64,000 nucleotides of DNA, taken from NCBI GenBank assembly GCA_030583885.1, contig CP129480.1, positions 1,612,001-1,676,000 of the forward strand, read 5' to 3'. This document shows, piece by piece, positions 50,817 through 59,713 of the stretch. This DNA is from Anaerolineales bacterium (GTDB lineage Bacteria > Chloroflexota > Anaerolineae > Anaerolineales > Villigracilaceae). The notes beneath the pieces were generated by a model. The model did not search any database. It saw nothing but the letters and a program-made list of their open reading frames with translations, and was not told the DNA's origin. A program made the translations under genes and the position numbers. Numbering within the stretch: position 1 is the first letter of the stretch; every line of letters starts with the position of its first letter.

Positions 50817-51794
50817 CTAGTTTCCGGAGAACCGGCCAAAATCATCCGCGGGTGGTCTCTGCCTCGGCTGCTGCGGTGGATTTATCAACTGCCGCTTTGC
50901 CTTCTGCAGATCCGCTTCGTGTTTCAGCAGGACGGATAGCGTATCTTCCAGCACATCCTTATCCAACTGGGACGCGTTCAACGCCACGAGCGCATTCGCC
51001 CAATCCAGAGTTTCGCTGATGGACGGGGATTTGCGCATGTCCGCTTTGCGGAGGCGCTGTACGAATTCCACGGCTTGCTGTGCCAGTTTGGGATTCAAGT
51101 CGGGGACCTTCAAATGCACGACAGCAAGCTCTGCCTGCAAAGTTGGATAGTCAATGAAAAGATACAAACAACGCCGTTTCAACGCCTCGGAGAGTTCGCG
51201 CGTGTTGTTGGATGTGAGGATCACGAAAGGTTTATGCTTCGCTGTCAGTGTCCCCAATTCGGGTACGGATATTTGAAAGTCACTCAAAACTTCGAGCAGG
51301 AATGCTTCAAATTCGGCATCCGCACGGTCGATTTCGTCGATCAATAGCACCGTCGGCTTTTCGCTTAAAATCGCCTTCAATAACGGACGTTGCAACAAAA
51401 ACCGTTCGGAGAAAAAGACGTCCTCCTCTTTTGCCAATTTGTCTGCGGCTTCAGCGAGCGACCCGGCTTTGCCGAGCGTGTCGTTCAATTTGTCGCGCAA
51501 TAACTGTGTGTACAGCAACTGTTTGGAATATTCCCACTCATACAACGCCTTCGACTCGTCCAGGCCCTCATAGCATTGCAGACGGATCAATTCCCGTCCG
51601 GTCGCACCTGCGATGGCTTTTGCCAGTTCCGTCTTGCCCACGCCCGCAGGACCCTCCGCCAGAAGCGACTTGCCCAGTTTTTGTGCGAGGTAGACGATGG
51701 TCGCGATCTCGGCGGATGCGATGTATTTTTGTTTGTTCAATTCGGATTTAACGGTGGATGTACTGTCAAATAATGTGGTCATTGAGGTTCCCAT
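50817..51794 (-). CDS. MoxR-type AAA+ ATPase
   Basis: 325 residues. Walker A EGPAGVGKTELAKAIAG, Walker B TVLLIDEIDRAD, sensor 1 FVILTSNNTREL and the arginine-finger region ALKRRCLYLFIDYP mark a MoxR/CoxD-like AAA+ protein. Such ATPases act as chaperones with VWA-domain partners, for example in metal-enzyme maturation. No VWA gene lies within the window. It overlaps the preceding small gene by 16 bp; an internal ATG at 51782 is an alternative start. The tail is Pro/Gln-rich. Confidence 0.93.
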   Translation of the reverse strand: MGTSMTTLFDSTSTVKSELNKQKYIASAEIATIVYLAQKLGKSLLAEGPAGVGKTELAKAIAGATGRELIRLQCYEGLDESKALYEWEYSKQLLYTQLLRDKLNDTLGKAGSLAEAADKLAKEEDVFFSERFLLQRPLLKAILSEKPTVLLIDEIDRADAEFEAFLLEVLSDFQISVPELGTLTAKHKPFVILTSNNTRELSEALKRRCLYLFIDYPTLQAELAVVHLKVPDLNPKLAQQAVEFVQRLRKADMRKSPSISETLDWANALVALNASQLDKDVLEDTLSVLLKHEADLQKAKRQLINPPQQPRQRPPADDFGRFSGN

Positions 51795-52096
51795 ATTTTC
51801 TTCAATCGTTCAATTTGTTTCCACCCTTCATCCTTCTTCACGGGCTGAATCTGCAAGTCGGTGAAGTACGCATCCAGCACGGCGGCGCGCTCCTGCGCCA
51901 GCGGCGGGACGCAGTAATCCTCCTCCTCCCAGATCGCCACGCCTTTGGATTGCCAGCGCGCATGATCCAGCCCCATGTGCAGCGCCTGTCCGAACGGACG
52001 CATGGCGCGAATCTCGCTTGAATCCAGCCATGCCCGCAAGGCCTTCATTTTTGACGGAATTGGCTTGGCAGTGACAAGGTAGTATGCCACCTGCAC
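51779..52096 (-). CDS. Small protein of unknown function upstream of MoxR
   Basis: 105 residues, soluble, no recognised domain. Aromatic-rich and mixed charge (MQVAYYLVTAKPIPSKMKAL, GVAIWEEEDYCVPPLAQERA). It follows the glycosyltransferase gene by 12 bp and overlaps the MoxR gene by 16 bp, so the three are co-transcribed. Coupling to MoxR suggests a related role, but nothing in the sequence confirms it. Confidence 0.72.
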   Translation of the reverse strand: MQVAYYLVTAKPIPSKMKALRAWLDSSEIRAMRPFGQALHMGLDHARWQSKGVAIWEEEDYCVPPLAQERAAVLDAYFTDLQIQPVKKDEGWKQIERLKKIWEPQ

Positions 52097-52108
52097 CTCC
52101 TTCTTGAG

Positions 52109-53341
52109 TTAAACCTTCACTCCAATCGTTCGATACACATCCAAATTAGCCCGCAATTCCTTCTCTGGCGTAAACCTGTTCATGATGGATTCTCTCGCGT
52201 TTTTGCCGAGTGCGGCACGCTTCTCAGGATCATCTAACAAATCCAGAATGTTCCCTGCCAGTGTATTTGCATCATTGACGTTTATAAAGATACCATTCTT
52301 TCCATCTCGAATCACATCCACTGCACCGCCGACGGGCGTGGCAATGACAGGTTTTTCACATGCCATCGCTTCCAGCAGGGCGTTGGGCATTCCGTCTCGT
52401 AATGAAGGGTGAACGAAGACGTCAATCAGCGAGTAGTAGGCAGGCAGATACTTATGGGGGACATGTCCTGTGATGATGATTCGACCATCGGGATTCGCGC
52501 TTCGGAACTCCGCCAGGGCTTGCTCATCCGCTCCAGCTCTTACCTGCCCGACGATTAAGAACGTGACGGGTCGTTTTTTATTGACCTGCGCATAGCCAGA
52601 TAAGAGGGTAGCCAGTCCCTTCTTTTCGCGCAGTTCGCCAACGAAGCCGATTACGGGCACGCCCGACGATGAACCGTCGTGCTGATATACGAAGGGTGCT
52701 GAAGAGCCCTCAAGCCCCGAAGGGGCTGCATAGGAATAGCCGTGGACAAAGGTCCACGGCGTTGGCATGCCGAGCGACTCGCCTAAAAGCAGGTGTCGCT
52801 CCATTGGTTTGAATCGCTCAACATCAATCCCGTTTGGAATCAACTGCACGTCTCTATCAACGAACGCTTTTGCCTTCTTCGCCAGTTCGTTGGCATTTGT
52901 TGTCACTGCCTCCGCATTTTGAAGTGCATACATTACATGCGAGAATTTGGACGGGTCAAATGCGGCGCGCTCAATGTCATTGCCACGGATGGATACGACG
53001 CTGGGAACACCCAAATACTTCCCCGAATAGGTGCCGACGAATCCCGCTTGCGGAAGAAAATACGCATGGATCACATCGAACGGCTCGCGTTTGTGTTCTT
53101 CAACAATGAGTTCGAACCAATCCACAAGTGTATCGTCCACGCGTTTGTGTGCGCCAAAGCGTGTGAGGTGGACTCCGCTTGAAGGTTGAGTCTGCTGGAG
53201 GGTGGCTGGCAGGGTGGAGGTTGGGATGAAGAGGCGGATGTCATGTCCGGCCGAGGCGAGCAGCTCCCCCAATCGTCCTGTTGAGATTGCAAGACCGCCG
53301 AGGTCTGGTGTATACTTTTCGCTAAGCAAGGCGATTTTCAT
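52109..53341 (-). CDS. GT4-family glycosyltransferase with an inserted repeat
   Basis: 410 residues. GT-B fold: N-terminal MKIALLSEKYTPDLGGLAIS, with donor-binding C-terminal half GFVGELREKKGLATLLSGYA, ADEQALAEFR, VFVHPSLRDGMPNALLEAMA (the E-x7-E motif) and PVIATPVGGAVDVI. It would transfer a sugar from a nucleotide donor to a lipid or surface acceptor. Residues ~184-226, between the two halves, are an extra segment (MPTPWTFVHGYSYAAPSGLE...) encoded by three back-to-back hairpins at 52664-52760. The reading frame stays open through it. The segment falls at the inter-domain linker, where an insertion is likely to be tolerated. Confidence 0.92.
   Translation of the reverse strand: MKIALLSEKYTPDLGGLAISTGRLGELLASAGHDIRLFIPTSTLPATLQQTQPSSGVHLTRFGAHKRVDDTLVDWFELIVEEHKREPFDVIHAYFLPQAGFVGTYSGKYLGVPSVVSIRGNDIERAAFDPSKFSHVMYALQNAEAVTTNANELAKKAKAFVDRDVQLIPNGIDVERFKPMERHLLLGESLGMPTPWTFVHGYSYAAPSGLEGSSAPFVYQHDGSSSGVPVIGFVGELREKKGLATLLSGYAQVNKKRPVTFLIVGQVRAGADEQALAEFRSANPDGRIIITGHVPHKYLPAYYSLIDVFVHPSLRDGMPNALLEAMACEKPVIATPVGGAVDVIRDGKNGIFINVNDANTLAGNILDLLDDPEKRAALGKNARESIMNRFTPEKELRANLDVYRTIGVKV
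52664..52792 (-). repeat. Palindromic repeat inserted in frame in the GT4 gene
   Basis: Three perfect hairpins follow each other: CGACG/CGTCG (52664-52668 with 52675-52679), AGCCCC/GGGGCT (52713-52718 with 52722-52727) and GCCGTGGAC/GTCCACGGC (52739-52747 with 52752-52760). The stretch adds about 40 residues to a position where GT4 enzymes have a short linker. Hairpin density and location point to a small non-autonomous palindromic element, comparable in behaviour to protein-coding palindromic elements known in Rickettsia. The exact borders are estimated. Confidence 0.7.
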
Positions 53342-53353
53342 AGAGGTGTCTCA

Positions 53354-53635
53354 ATGGCTGAACAATGTGAAATGATAATCGGTTATCTTGTGCCGCATCA
53401 GTGCGATAACCCATCGCTGGGGTCGTGCGTGAAATGCGGGCGCGGTTTTTGTGATGAACACACGAATGCGGCTCAACAGGGGCGTGTATGCCTGGCCTGT
53501 CAGCAGGGACTTGAGATGCCCGTGGCGCTGCCGATCGCTGCTGCGCTGTTCACGCCTGGCGACCTGGATACATTTGGGCGTGCCAGCGCCTGGGACGATG
53601 AGAACAGCGGGGATATGTTTTCTGATCTAAGTTAA
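53354..53635 (+). CDS. Small zinc-binding protein
   Basis: 93 residues. The N-terminal half has Cys/His pairs resembling a B-box or similar zinc finger: HQCDNPSLGSCVKCGRGFCD, EHTNAAQQGRVCLACQQG. The C-terminal half is low in recognisable motifs and acidic. It starts 12 bp from the divergent glycosyltransferase gene. Function unknown; a protein- or RNA-binding role is only a guess. Confidence 0.72.
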   Translation: MAEQCEMIIGYLVPHQCDNPSLGSCVKCGRGFCDEHTNAAQQGRVCLACQQGLEMPVALPIAAALFTPGDLDTFGRASAWDDENSGDMFSDLS

Positions 53636-53648
53636 CATGCTGTTGCGG

Positions 53649-53757
53649 GCGCCGTTGGTTGAGTAGTTAAGGATGGTCGTATCGAAACCAGGTGCGCAGC
53701 AATCTCATGATATAGAGTCTGCTTCGTCGCCGCAAAGCGGCCCCTCGCAACGACATT
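53649..53757. repeat. Composite intergenic repeat, related to the 3.8-kb palindrome
   Basis: GCGCCGTTGGTT (53649-53660) is an imperfect inverted repeat of AACCAGGTGCGC (53686-53697). The intervening GAGTAGT and GTATCGAAACCAG match the core of the element at 3831-3908. A second hairpin follows (GCCGC AAA GCGGC, near 53730-53742) in a segment reading CTTCGTCGCCGCAAAGCGGC. No gene is present between the zinc-binding gene and the radical SAM gene. Confidence 0.6.
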
Positions 53758-54820
53758 AATATGGTCCAATCATCTCCCAGATTCTTTTGTTCTCATCAAT
53801 AAAATCATCACAGCGCTGACACGGCTTGAGTGACGGTGGATGCATCTTCAAGCGCACCTGACGATATGCCGAGCCGTCCCAAATTTCCCTGAACGATTGA
53901 TGGATGATATTGCCAAGCGGGGGGATTTTTTCGCGTGTCATACAGCAGACATAGACATTGCCATTGAAGTCAATGAGACTGTGCGTCCACGGCGCGTAGC
54001 AGGGATGTTTTTCATAATAGCCGAAGGCGTACCTGCCGGCGCGTCCCAAACGAACCTCGGACTCGCCCCTGCCAAAGGGGAACGCATCTTCATCTGAAAC
54101 GATCAGCCCCAGTTCGAGCGCGCGTTCTGCGATACGTGGCGCGATCTCTACGTTGAACTTGGCGATGTCCTTCTTGCGCATGGACAGGATCTCGCCGCAA
54201 TGGTCATCCACGGGAATCAAGTTGATGCCGTCTGCGCCGAGTTGATGGGCGATGTCAGGGAGGCTGGCAAGTGTCTCGTAATTTGTGCGGCTGACCACGG
54301 TGTTGATGCGGATGGCCAGCTTGCCTTTGTGCTTGTAACGGCGGAAGAATTCCACGGCTTTGACAGTGGCTTTGAACGCGCCTTCCACGCCGCGAATTTT
54401 TTCGTGCATCTTGCGGATGGGGGAATCAATGGAGACATTCACCCCGCGCAGACCCGCCTCCACCAGCCGCTTGGCTTTTTCCTTGGTGATGAGCGTGCCG
54501 TTGGTCGTCATGGTGACTTTGATGTCGAGCGATGCCGCCAGTTCCACAAACTCAGGGATGTGCGGACGCAACATCGGTTCGCCTCCTGAGATGTGGATTT
54601 TCTGCGTGCCCATCTCCGCCAGTTCGCTGATGACTTCCTTGAACCTCTCCGCGCTGACGGGCGGCTCGCGCGTCTCGCGCCAATGATTGCACATCTCACA
54701 TTTCAGGTTGCAGCCGTAAAACACCTTGAACTTGACATACAGCGGCTTGAACGGGCGCGCGTTCTGGACGGCATGTTTGAGCTCTTCTTTTTCATTGGCG
54801 ATGGTTTCAGGGCTGTGCAT
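53756..54820 (-). CDS. Radical SAM/SPASM-domain protein
   Basis: 354 residues from the ATG at 54820. The [4Fe-4S] cluster motif is in VFYGCNLKCEMCNHWRET (Cys-x3-Cys-x2-Cys), followed by the SAM-binding HISGGEPMLRPH and MTTNGTLITKEKAKRLVEAG. The C-terminus has a SPASM-like Cys set (HPCYAPWTHSLIDFNGNVYV, CCMTREKIPPLGNI, KPCQRCDDF) for further clusters. Such proteins modify peptides or small molecules by radical chemistry. No small peptide substrate or partner gene is obvious beside it. Longer starts upstream are possible but unsupported. Confidence 0.92.
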   Translation of the reverse strand: MHSPETIANEKEELKHAVQNARPFKPLYVKFKVFYGCNLKCEMCNHWRETREPPVSAERFKEVISELAEMGTQKIHISGGEPMLRPHIPEFVELAASLDIKVTMTTNGTLITKEKAKRLVEAGLRGVNVSIDSPIRKMHEKIRGVEGAFKATVKAVEFFRRYKHKGKLAIRINTVVSRTNYETLASLPDIAHQLGADGINLIPVDDHCGEILSMRKKDIAKFNVEIAPRIAERALELGLIVSDEDAFPFGRGESEVRLGRAGRYAFGYYEKHPCYAPWTHSLIDFNGNVYVCCMTREKIPPLGNIIHQSFREIWDGSAYRQVRLKMHPPSLKPCQRCDDFIDENKRIWEMIGPY

Positions 54821-54918
54821 AACAGGTAGTTGGGCAATTGTATCACCCGTGATGATGGAAATAAAAAGCAACCGCCTTGATATTGCTGGCAGCTGCTGTA
54901 CTGTGTGGGACTTGGCGC

Positions 54919-55206
54919 TTATAAACGAATTTCAAGCTGTATTGTCACATTGTCGCCCTCTTTGAGATTCTCCGCTTTTTGGGCACTCATTCGGATGGGT
55001 ACAAGGTAACTGCCATCTTTGGGGAAGAGGGACGTTTTCCACTCGGTTTTGCCGACGCGCACGTGGACGGGAATCACTCCCCAACCATACGTCACCAATC
55101 CTGATACTGCTTTTATTTCCTGGCTCTGCTCTGCTGGAACGGCGACGAAGAGATAGGGAGCGGGACCGCGCCAGTGGAAAATTTTGCCTTCGAACTTGAT
55201 GACCAT
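54919..55206 (-). CDS. DUF1905-family protein
   Basis: 95 residues forming one small beta-barrel domain typical of DUF1905: FEGKIFHWRGPAPYLFVAVP, GWGVIPVHVRVGKTEWKTSL, GSYLVPIRMSAQKAENLKEG and DNVTIQLEIRL. Function unknown; related domains are sometimes joined to a YdeI-like domain, absent here. It starts 139 bp from the divergent DMT transporter. Confidence 0.9.
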   Translation of the reverse strand: MVIKFEGKIFHWRGPAPYLFVAVPAEQSQEIKAVSGLVTYGWGVIPVHVRVGKTEWKTSLFPKDGSYLVPIRMSAQKAENLKEGDNVTIQLEIRL

Positions 55207-55345
55207 TTTTGCAGTATATCAAACTTTACATCGATAAGACCCCATGGGATTGCGTGCCACAAGTTTCCAAATGGGTTGGCGTTTTACAGTAAAATCTACC
55301 CGCCGCATCCCCAACCTGTCATCCGACCCTTGGAACCATTCTCCC

Positions 55346-56266
55346 ATGCGCATCAAAGCCGACCTGACCCTCCTGCTCGTCTCCATCATCTGGGGCTCCG
55401 CCTTCGTTGCCCAGCGCGTGGCGGGACAGATGGGCAGCGTCTATCAATTCAACGGGGCGCGCTACCTGCTTGCCGCGCTGGTCGTTATGCCGTTTGCGTG
55501 GCGGTCATTGCAGACGGTTAATGACGCAAGCCAGGCTGCAAGCCGGACCCACATGCCGCGCGAGCAATACACATGGATGTTCGTGGCGGGCTTCTTCCTC
55601 TTTTTGGGGAGCGCGTTCCAGCAGGCGGGCATGGTCTACACCACGGCGGGCAACGCGGGTTTCATCACAAGTTTGTACGTGGTGCTGGTACCGATTGCGT
55701 TGTTCCTGTTCTGGGGCGAAAAGCCGCATTGGATGTCCATCGTCGCGGTGGGGCTGGCAGGCACGGGCGCATTTCTCCTGTCCACGGGTGGGAAGTTTGA
55801 ACTTCACCTCGGCGACGCACTCGAACTGATCGGCGCATTGTTCTGGACGTTCCACGTCATTATTCTGGGAAAATACGCATCCAAATTCGAGGCGATGTCC
55901 TTTTCGGTCGGTCAATTGATCGTGTGCGGACTGCTGAACCTCTGCGTCGGTGTGGTCGTCGAGCCGATGATGCCGTACGATCCGCAACTGATGTTTGCCA
56001 TCGCCTACACGGCCCTGTTCTCGCTCGGGCTGTGTTACACACTGCAAGTCTGGGCGCAGCGGCATACGCCTCCCGCCGATGCGGCGTTGATATTGAGCCT
56101 CGAATCTGTGTTTGCGGTGCTGGCGGGTTGGCTGCTGCTGGATGAAACGCTGATCGCGATCCAGATCTTTGGCTGTGCGTTGATCTTTGTGGCGGTCATG
56201 CTCTCCCAGTTCAAGGAGTGGACATCAGGTACAATTGACCGTGACCATTTGGTTGAGGGGCACTGA
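55346..56266 (+). CDS. DMT-superfamily transporter (EamA)
   Basis: 306 residues from the ATG at 55346, selected because the first helix follows at once (LTLLLVSIIWGSAFVAQRVA). Ten hydrophobic helices in two EamA repeats; NGARYLLAALVVMPFAW and TAGNAGFITSLYVVLVPI lie in the first, and SLESVFAVLAGWLLLDETL in the second is a signature of this group. It likely exports amino acids, metabolites or drugs. An in-frame extension to 55244 reads as non-protein. Confidence 0.9.
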   Translation: MRIKADLTLLLVSIIWGSAFVAQRVAGQMGSVYQFNGARYLLAALVVMPFAWRSLQTVNDASQAASRTHMPREQYTWMFVAGFFLFLGSAFQQAGMVYTTAGNAGFITSLYVVLVPIALFLFWGEKPHWMSIVAVGLAGTGAFLLSTGGKFELHLGDALELIGALFWTFHVIILGKYASKFEAMSFSVGQLIVCGLLNLCVGVVVEPMMPYDPQLMFAIAYTALFSLGLCYTLQVWAQRHTPPADAALILSLESVFAVLAGWLLLDETLIAIQIFGCALIFVAVMLSQFKEWTSGTIDRDHLVEGH

Positions 56267-56306
56267 CCTGCAACTTTCAACCTCAAACCTTCAAACCCCG
56301 ACACCC

Positions 56307-56882
56307 ATGAGCTCTGACGAACTTGACCTTTCCTTTCATCCGCTCACACAAAAGCTGTGGCGCGATTTCGAGATTCTGTTCGGCGAGCGCGGTGCCTGCG
56401 GCGGATGCTGGTGCATGTTCTGGAAACTGCGCGGTAAGGCCTTCGATGAAAACAAAGGCGACGGGAACAGGCAGATGCAAAAGTCCATTGTGGATGCGAA
56501 GATTGCTCCAGGTTTGATCGCCTATTCCGAAGGATATCCCGTCGGCTGGGTGGCAGTCGAGCCGCGCAGTCAATATCCAAAACTGGCTCATTCGCGCGTC
56601 CTCAAACCAGTTGACGATCAGGATGTGTGGTCTGTCACCTGTTTCTTTATCGAAAAGAATCACCGCCGCCGGGGGATTGCGGTTGAATTGCTGAAAGCCG
56701 CAATAAAACATGTGAAGAAGCATGGCGGTAAAATTGTGGAAGGGTACCCGCTGGATTCAAAGACGAACCAGCCCGCCCCATTCCTGTTTACCGGCACGGC
56801 ATCGGCATATGTAAAAGCAGGCTTCAAGGAAGTTGCGCGGAATGCACCGACGCGCCCCATCTTTCGGTTTGTGATCGAATAA
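56307..56882 (+). CDS. GNAT-family acetyltransferase
   Basis: 191 residues from the ATG at 56307. The acetyl-CoA pyrophosphate loop is in FFIEKNHRRRGIAVELLKAA (R/Q-x2-G-x-G/A pattern). The N-terminus has a Cys cluster (GERGACGGCWCMFWKLRG) common to a subgroup of bacterial GNAT proteins of unknown substrate, and YSEGYPVGWVAVEPRSQY gives the central strands. It sits 40 bp after the DMT transporter gene and its stop touches the next start. Confidence 0.9.
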   Translation: MSSDELDLSFHPLTQKLWRDFEILFGERGACGGCWCMFWKLRGKAFDENKGDGNRQMQKSIVDAKIAPGLIAYSEGYPVGWVAVEPRSQYPKLAHSRVLKPVDDQDVWSVTCFFIEKNHRRRGIAVELLKAAIKHVKKHGGKIVEGYPLDSKTNQPAPFLFTGTASAYVKAGFKEVARNAPTRPIFRFVIE

Positions 56883-58136
56883 ATGACCTTCCAGCCTCCG
56901 TCCAAGTCACTTACGCCGCGCGATTATCAATTCATTGCGCTTGTCACGATCCTGTTCCTGGTCGTCTCGACGGCGCTGGTCTTTGCCAACCTTTCGCTTA
57001 CGGGTGGCGGCGATTTTTACGTCCATTGGGTGGGTGCGCGCGCTTTTCTTTTTGATTCGATCGACCCGTACAGCGGGGAAGTCCCTGTGCGCGTGCAGGA
57101 ATTGATGTATGAAGGCCCGGCGCAGGCGGGGGATGAGCCCTACATTCTGGATACGCCCTTTCACATTCTCCTGCTCTTTTTCCCCCTCTCGTTTCTTCCC
57201 GACCCGCAGCTTGCCCGCGCGATATTTACCTTGATCCTCGAACTGGCTTTGTTCGCGCTTGCCTACTTCAGCCTGCGCCTGACGGATTGGGAAGTGCCGC
57301 GTTTCCTATATGTTTTATTTTTTCTGTTTTGTATATTCAATTTCTACGCAGTTCAAGCCATTCTGGAGGCAAGCCCCGTTCTACTGCTGGGCTTGATCTA
57401 CGCCGGCATCCTGCTTGCCCTGCGCGCCGAACAGGATGAACTCGTCGGGGCATTGATGGCGGTCTCTTTGTTCTATTGGGAGGCCGGCGCACCGTTCTTG
57501 TTTCTGGTTGCGTGGCGCATCTATAAGGAGGGACGTATACGAGTATATGCGGGTTTCGGGATGCTTTCCATTATATTGTTAGCCATATCCTTTCTCCTCT
57601 ATCCAAACTGGCTCATCCCTTATTTGCGTGCCGGAATGAATAACCTGCGCGCCGACTTTGGCTTCACGATCCACGAGGCATTTTCCCAAATTTTCCCGTC
57701 ACTGGGCGGGACGCTTGCCTGGATATTCATCGGCATTCTGGTGATCCTCCTCGGCTACGAGTGGAGTACCGCCCACAATGCGGAGTTCAGAAGATTTTAT
57801 TGGGCATGCTGTCTCTCGCTGGCTGCGGCGCCCATGCTCGGTTTTCGCACCGAAATGGAAAATCTCGCGGTGCTGGTGATTCCGCTGGCCTTCATCTTTG
57901 CCGTCGTTCATGACCGCTGGCAGCGCATTGGAAATGGTTTGACGACCCTGCTCCTATTGGCTGCCTTCCTTGTCCCCTGGGTCATGTATTTTTTTGTCCT
58001 GCCACGCCTGGGCCAGGTGACCGATGGGATCATGTTCCTCTTCGCTCCCCTCTTCACCCTTCTGGGCTTATACTGGATGCGCTGGTGGGCGCTGCGCCCG
58101 CCTCGCACCTGGGTTGACTTGGCGCCGCGTACATAG
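56883..58136 (+). CDS. Polytopic membrane protein, GT87/DUF2029-like
   Basis: 417 residues with about ten hydrophobic helices. The first outer loop has GGGDFYVHWVGARAFLFDSI followed by DPYSGEVPVRVQEL, resembling the acidic loop of polyprenol-phosphate-dependent mannosyltransferases of GT87. A central EASPVLLLGLIYAGILLALR is also typical. It would use a lipid-linked sugar donor to glycosylate an outer-surface acceptor; substrate unknown. It starts directly after the GNAT stop and is followed 2 bp later by another polytopic glycosyltransferase-like gene. Confidence 0.78.
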   Translation: MTFQPPSKSLTPRDYQFIALVTILFLVVSTALVFANLSLTGGGDFYVHWVGARAFLFDSIDPYSGEVPVRVQELMYEGPAQAGDEPYILDTPFHILLLFFPLSFLPDPQLARAIFTLILELALFALAYFSLRLTDWEVPRFLYVLFFLFCIFNFYAVQAILEASPVLLLGLIYAGILLALRAEQDELVGALMAVSLFYWEAGAPFLFLVAWRIYKEGRIRVYAGFGMLSIILLAISFLLYPNWLIPYLRAGMNNLRADFGFTIHEAFSQIFPSLGGTLAWIFIGILVILLGYEWSTAHNAEFRRFYWACCLSLAAAPMLGFRTEMENLAVLVIPLAFIFAVVHDRWQRIGNGLTTLLLLAAFLVPWVMYFFVLPRLGQVTDGIMFLFAPLFTLLGLYWMRWWALRPPRTWVDLAPRT

Positions 58137-58138
58137 AT

Positions 58139-59713
58139 TTGACCATGCCATTTCGCACATACTTCGTCCTATTCATATGCGGCTTGATTCTGCCGACGAT
58201 CATTGCGCAATTTCAGCCCGCCCCCGGTTACCTTGATTCAGATTATTACTTTGCAGGCGGCATCCAGCTTGTAACAGGCAAAGGTTTCACAGAGCCGTAT
58301 TTGTGGAATTATCTGGATGGTACAACATCCCTGCCGCATCCCTCGCACACCTATTGGATGCCCCTCGCTTCCATCGTCTCTGCCTTGGGCATGTGGCTGA
58401 CGGGCCAGGTCAATTACGCTTCAGCCAGATTGCCTTTCATCATCATCGCAGCACTGGTTGTACCTGTCACTGCCGCGCTTGCCTTCATGTTCTCCAAAAA
58501 ACGGGACCTTGCGATCCTGTCCGCTTTGCTGGCGGTTTTTTCCATCTATCATGCGCCTTTTGTCGGTGTGACGGATAATTTCGGTCTCTTCATGCTTTTC
58601 GGCGGTTTGTATTTCATTTTTGCCACGAAACTTGTCGAAGATTCAACCCGTACACACTATTGGTTTGTGCTTGGCGTTCTGGCAGGATTGCTCTCCCTCT
58701 CAAGAAGCGATGGTCTGCTCTGGCTTGGCATGACCTTTCTCTTCACGCTCTGGCGCGCTTCTAAAGACTCCTTTCTGCGCATCGCGACGTATGCACTGCG
58801 CAATTCGATCATTGCTCTCCTCGGTTTTCTCATCATCATGGCCCCCTGGTATGCGCGGAACTTGAATACCTTTGCCACGCTCATGGCGCCCGGCGGAAGC
58901 CGCGCCTTGTGGCTTGAAAATTACGACCAGACGTTCATCTATCCTCCTGAGGAACTCCGCATGGAGGCCTTCCTCGAATCAGGCTGGGATAATATTATTT
59001 CAAACAGGATGTGGGCCCTCAGTTCAAACCTGCAAAGCGGGTTTGCCGCGCATGGCGGCATCATCCTGTTTCCATTCATCGTTGCAGGCATCATCTATTA
59101 TCGCAAGGATGAACGCGTCAAACTTACCGGCCTGGCCTGGTTGATTTTATTCTTTGTGATGACGTTTCTGTTCCCCTTTGCCGGCGCGCGCGGTGCATTC
59201 TTCCACGCGGGGGCGGCGCTTCAACCCATGTGGTGGACTCTTGCGCCTCTGGGTCTCGATGCGATCCTTGCGTCCCTGAGGAAACGCAACTGGGGCAACG
59301 ACCAGGCAAAGGTCATATTTAGAAGCGCGCTGATCATGATCGCGCTGATCCTCACGGTTTTTGTCGTCCAGCTGCGCTTGTTCAGTTTGGGTTGGGGCGA
59401 GGGCGAGGAGAATTATCCCGCCGCGGAACAATTCCTGCTTGCAAATGGGATCGCAGAGAAGGATATCGTCATCGTTGCCAATGCGCCGGGGTATTACCTT
59501 GAAACGGGCCGCTCCGCCGTTGCGATTCCGTATGGCGGCTTGGATGCGATCCGTGCCGTTGCGCGTCAATTCGAAGCCGGGTATCTCGTGCTCGAACCGA
59601 GCGCGGCGCTTCCGCAAATAAAAAGCTTAATGGAAACCCCGCAGGGCAATCCTGATTTTATTTTTCTAGGCGAGGTCAATGGTACACACATCTTCAAGCT
59701 CGACATCCAGTGA
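58139..59713 (+). CDS. Polytopic glycosyltransferase-like membrane protein (GT39/ArnT type)
   Basis: 524 residues with about ten to twelve hydrophobic helices and a C-terminal soluble part of ~100 residues. The first outer loop contains QPAPGYLDSDYYFAGGIQLV, where paired acidic residues sit as in the PMT/ArnT family. A second conserved-looking loop is WNYLDGTTSLPHPSHTYWMP. The C-terminal domain (AEQFLLANGIAEKDIVIVA) may bind the acceptor. It overlaps the next gene by 35 bp. A start at 58145 is equally possible. Confidence 0.8.
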   Translation: MTMPFRTYFVLFICGLILPTIIAQFQPAPGYLDSDYYFAGGIQLVTGKGFTEPYLWNYLDGTTSLPHPSHTYWMPLASIVSALGMWLTGQVNYASARLPFIIIAALVVPVTAALAFMFSKKRDLAILSALLAVFSIYHAPFVGVTDNFGLFMLFGGLYFIFATKLVEDSTRTHYWFVLGVLAGLLSLSRSDGLLWLGMTFLFTLWRASKDSFLRIATYALRNSIIALLGFLIIMAPWYARNLNTFATLMAPGGSRALWLENYDQTFIYPPEELRMEAFLESGWDNIISNRMWALSSNLQSGFAAHGGIILFPFIVAGIIYYRKDERVKLTGLAWLILFFVMTFLFPFAGARGAFFHAGAALQPMWWTLAPLGLDAILASLRKRNWGNDQAKVIFRSALIMIALILTVFVVQLRLFSLGWGEGEENYPAAEQFLLANGIAEKDIVIVANAPGYYLETGRSAVAIPYGGLDAIRAVARQFEAGYLVLEPSAALPQIKSLMETPQGNPDFIFLGEVNGTHIFKLDIQ

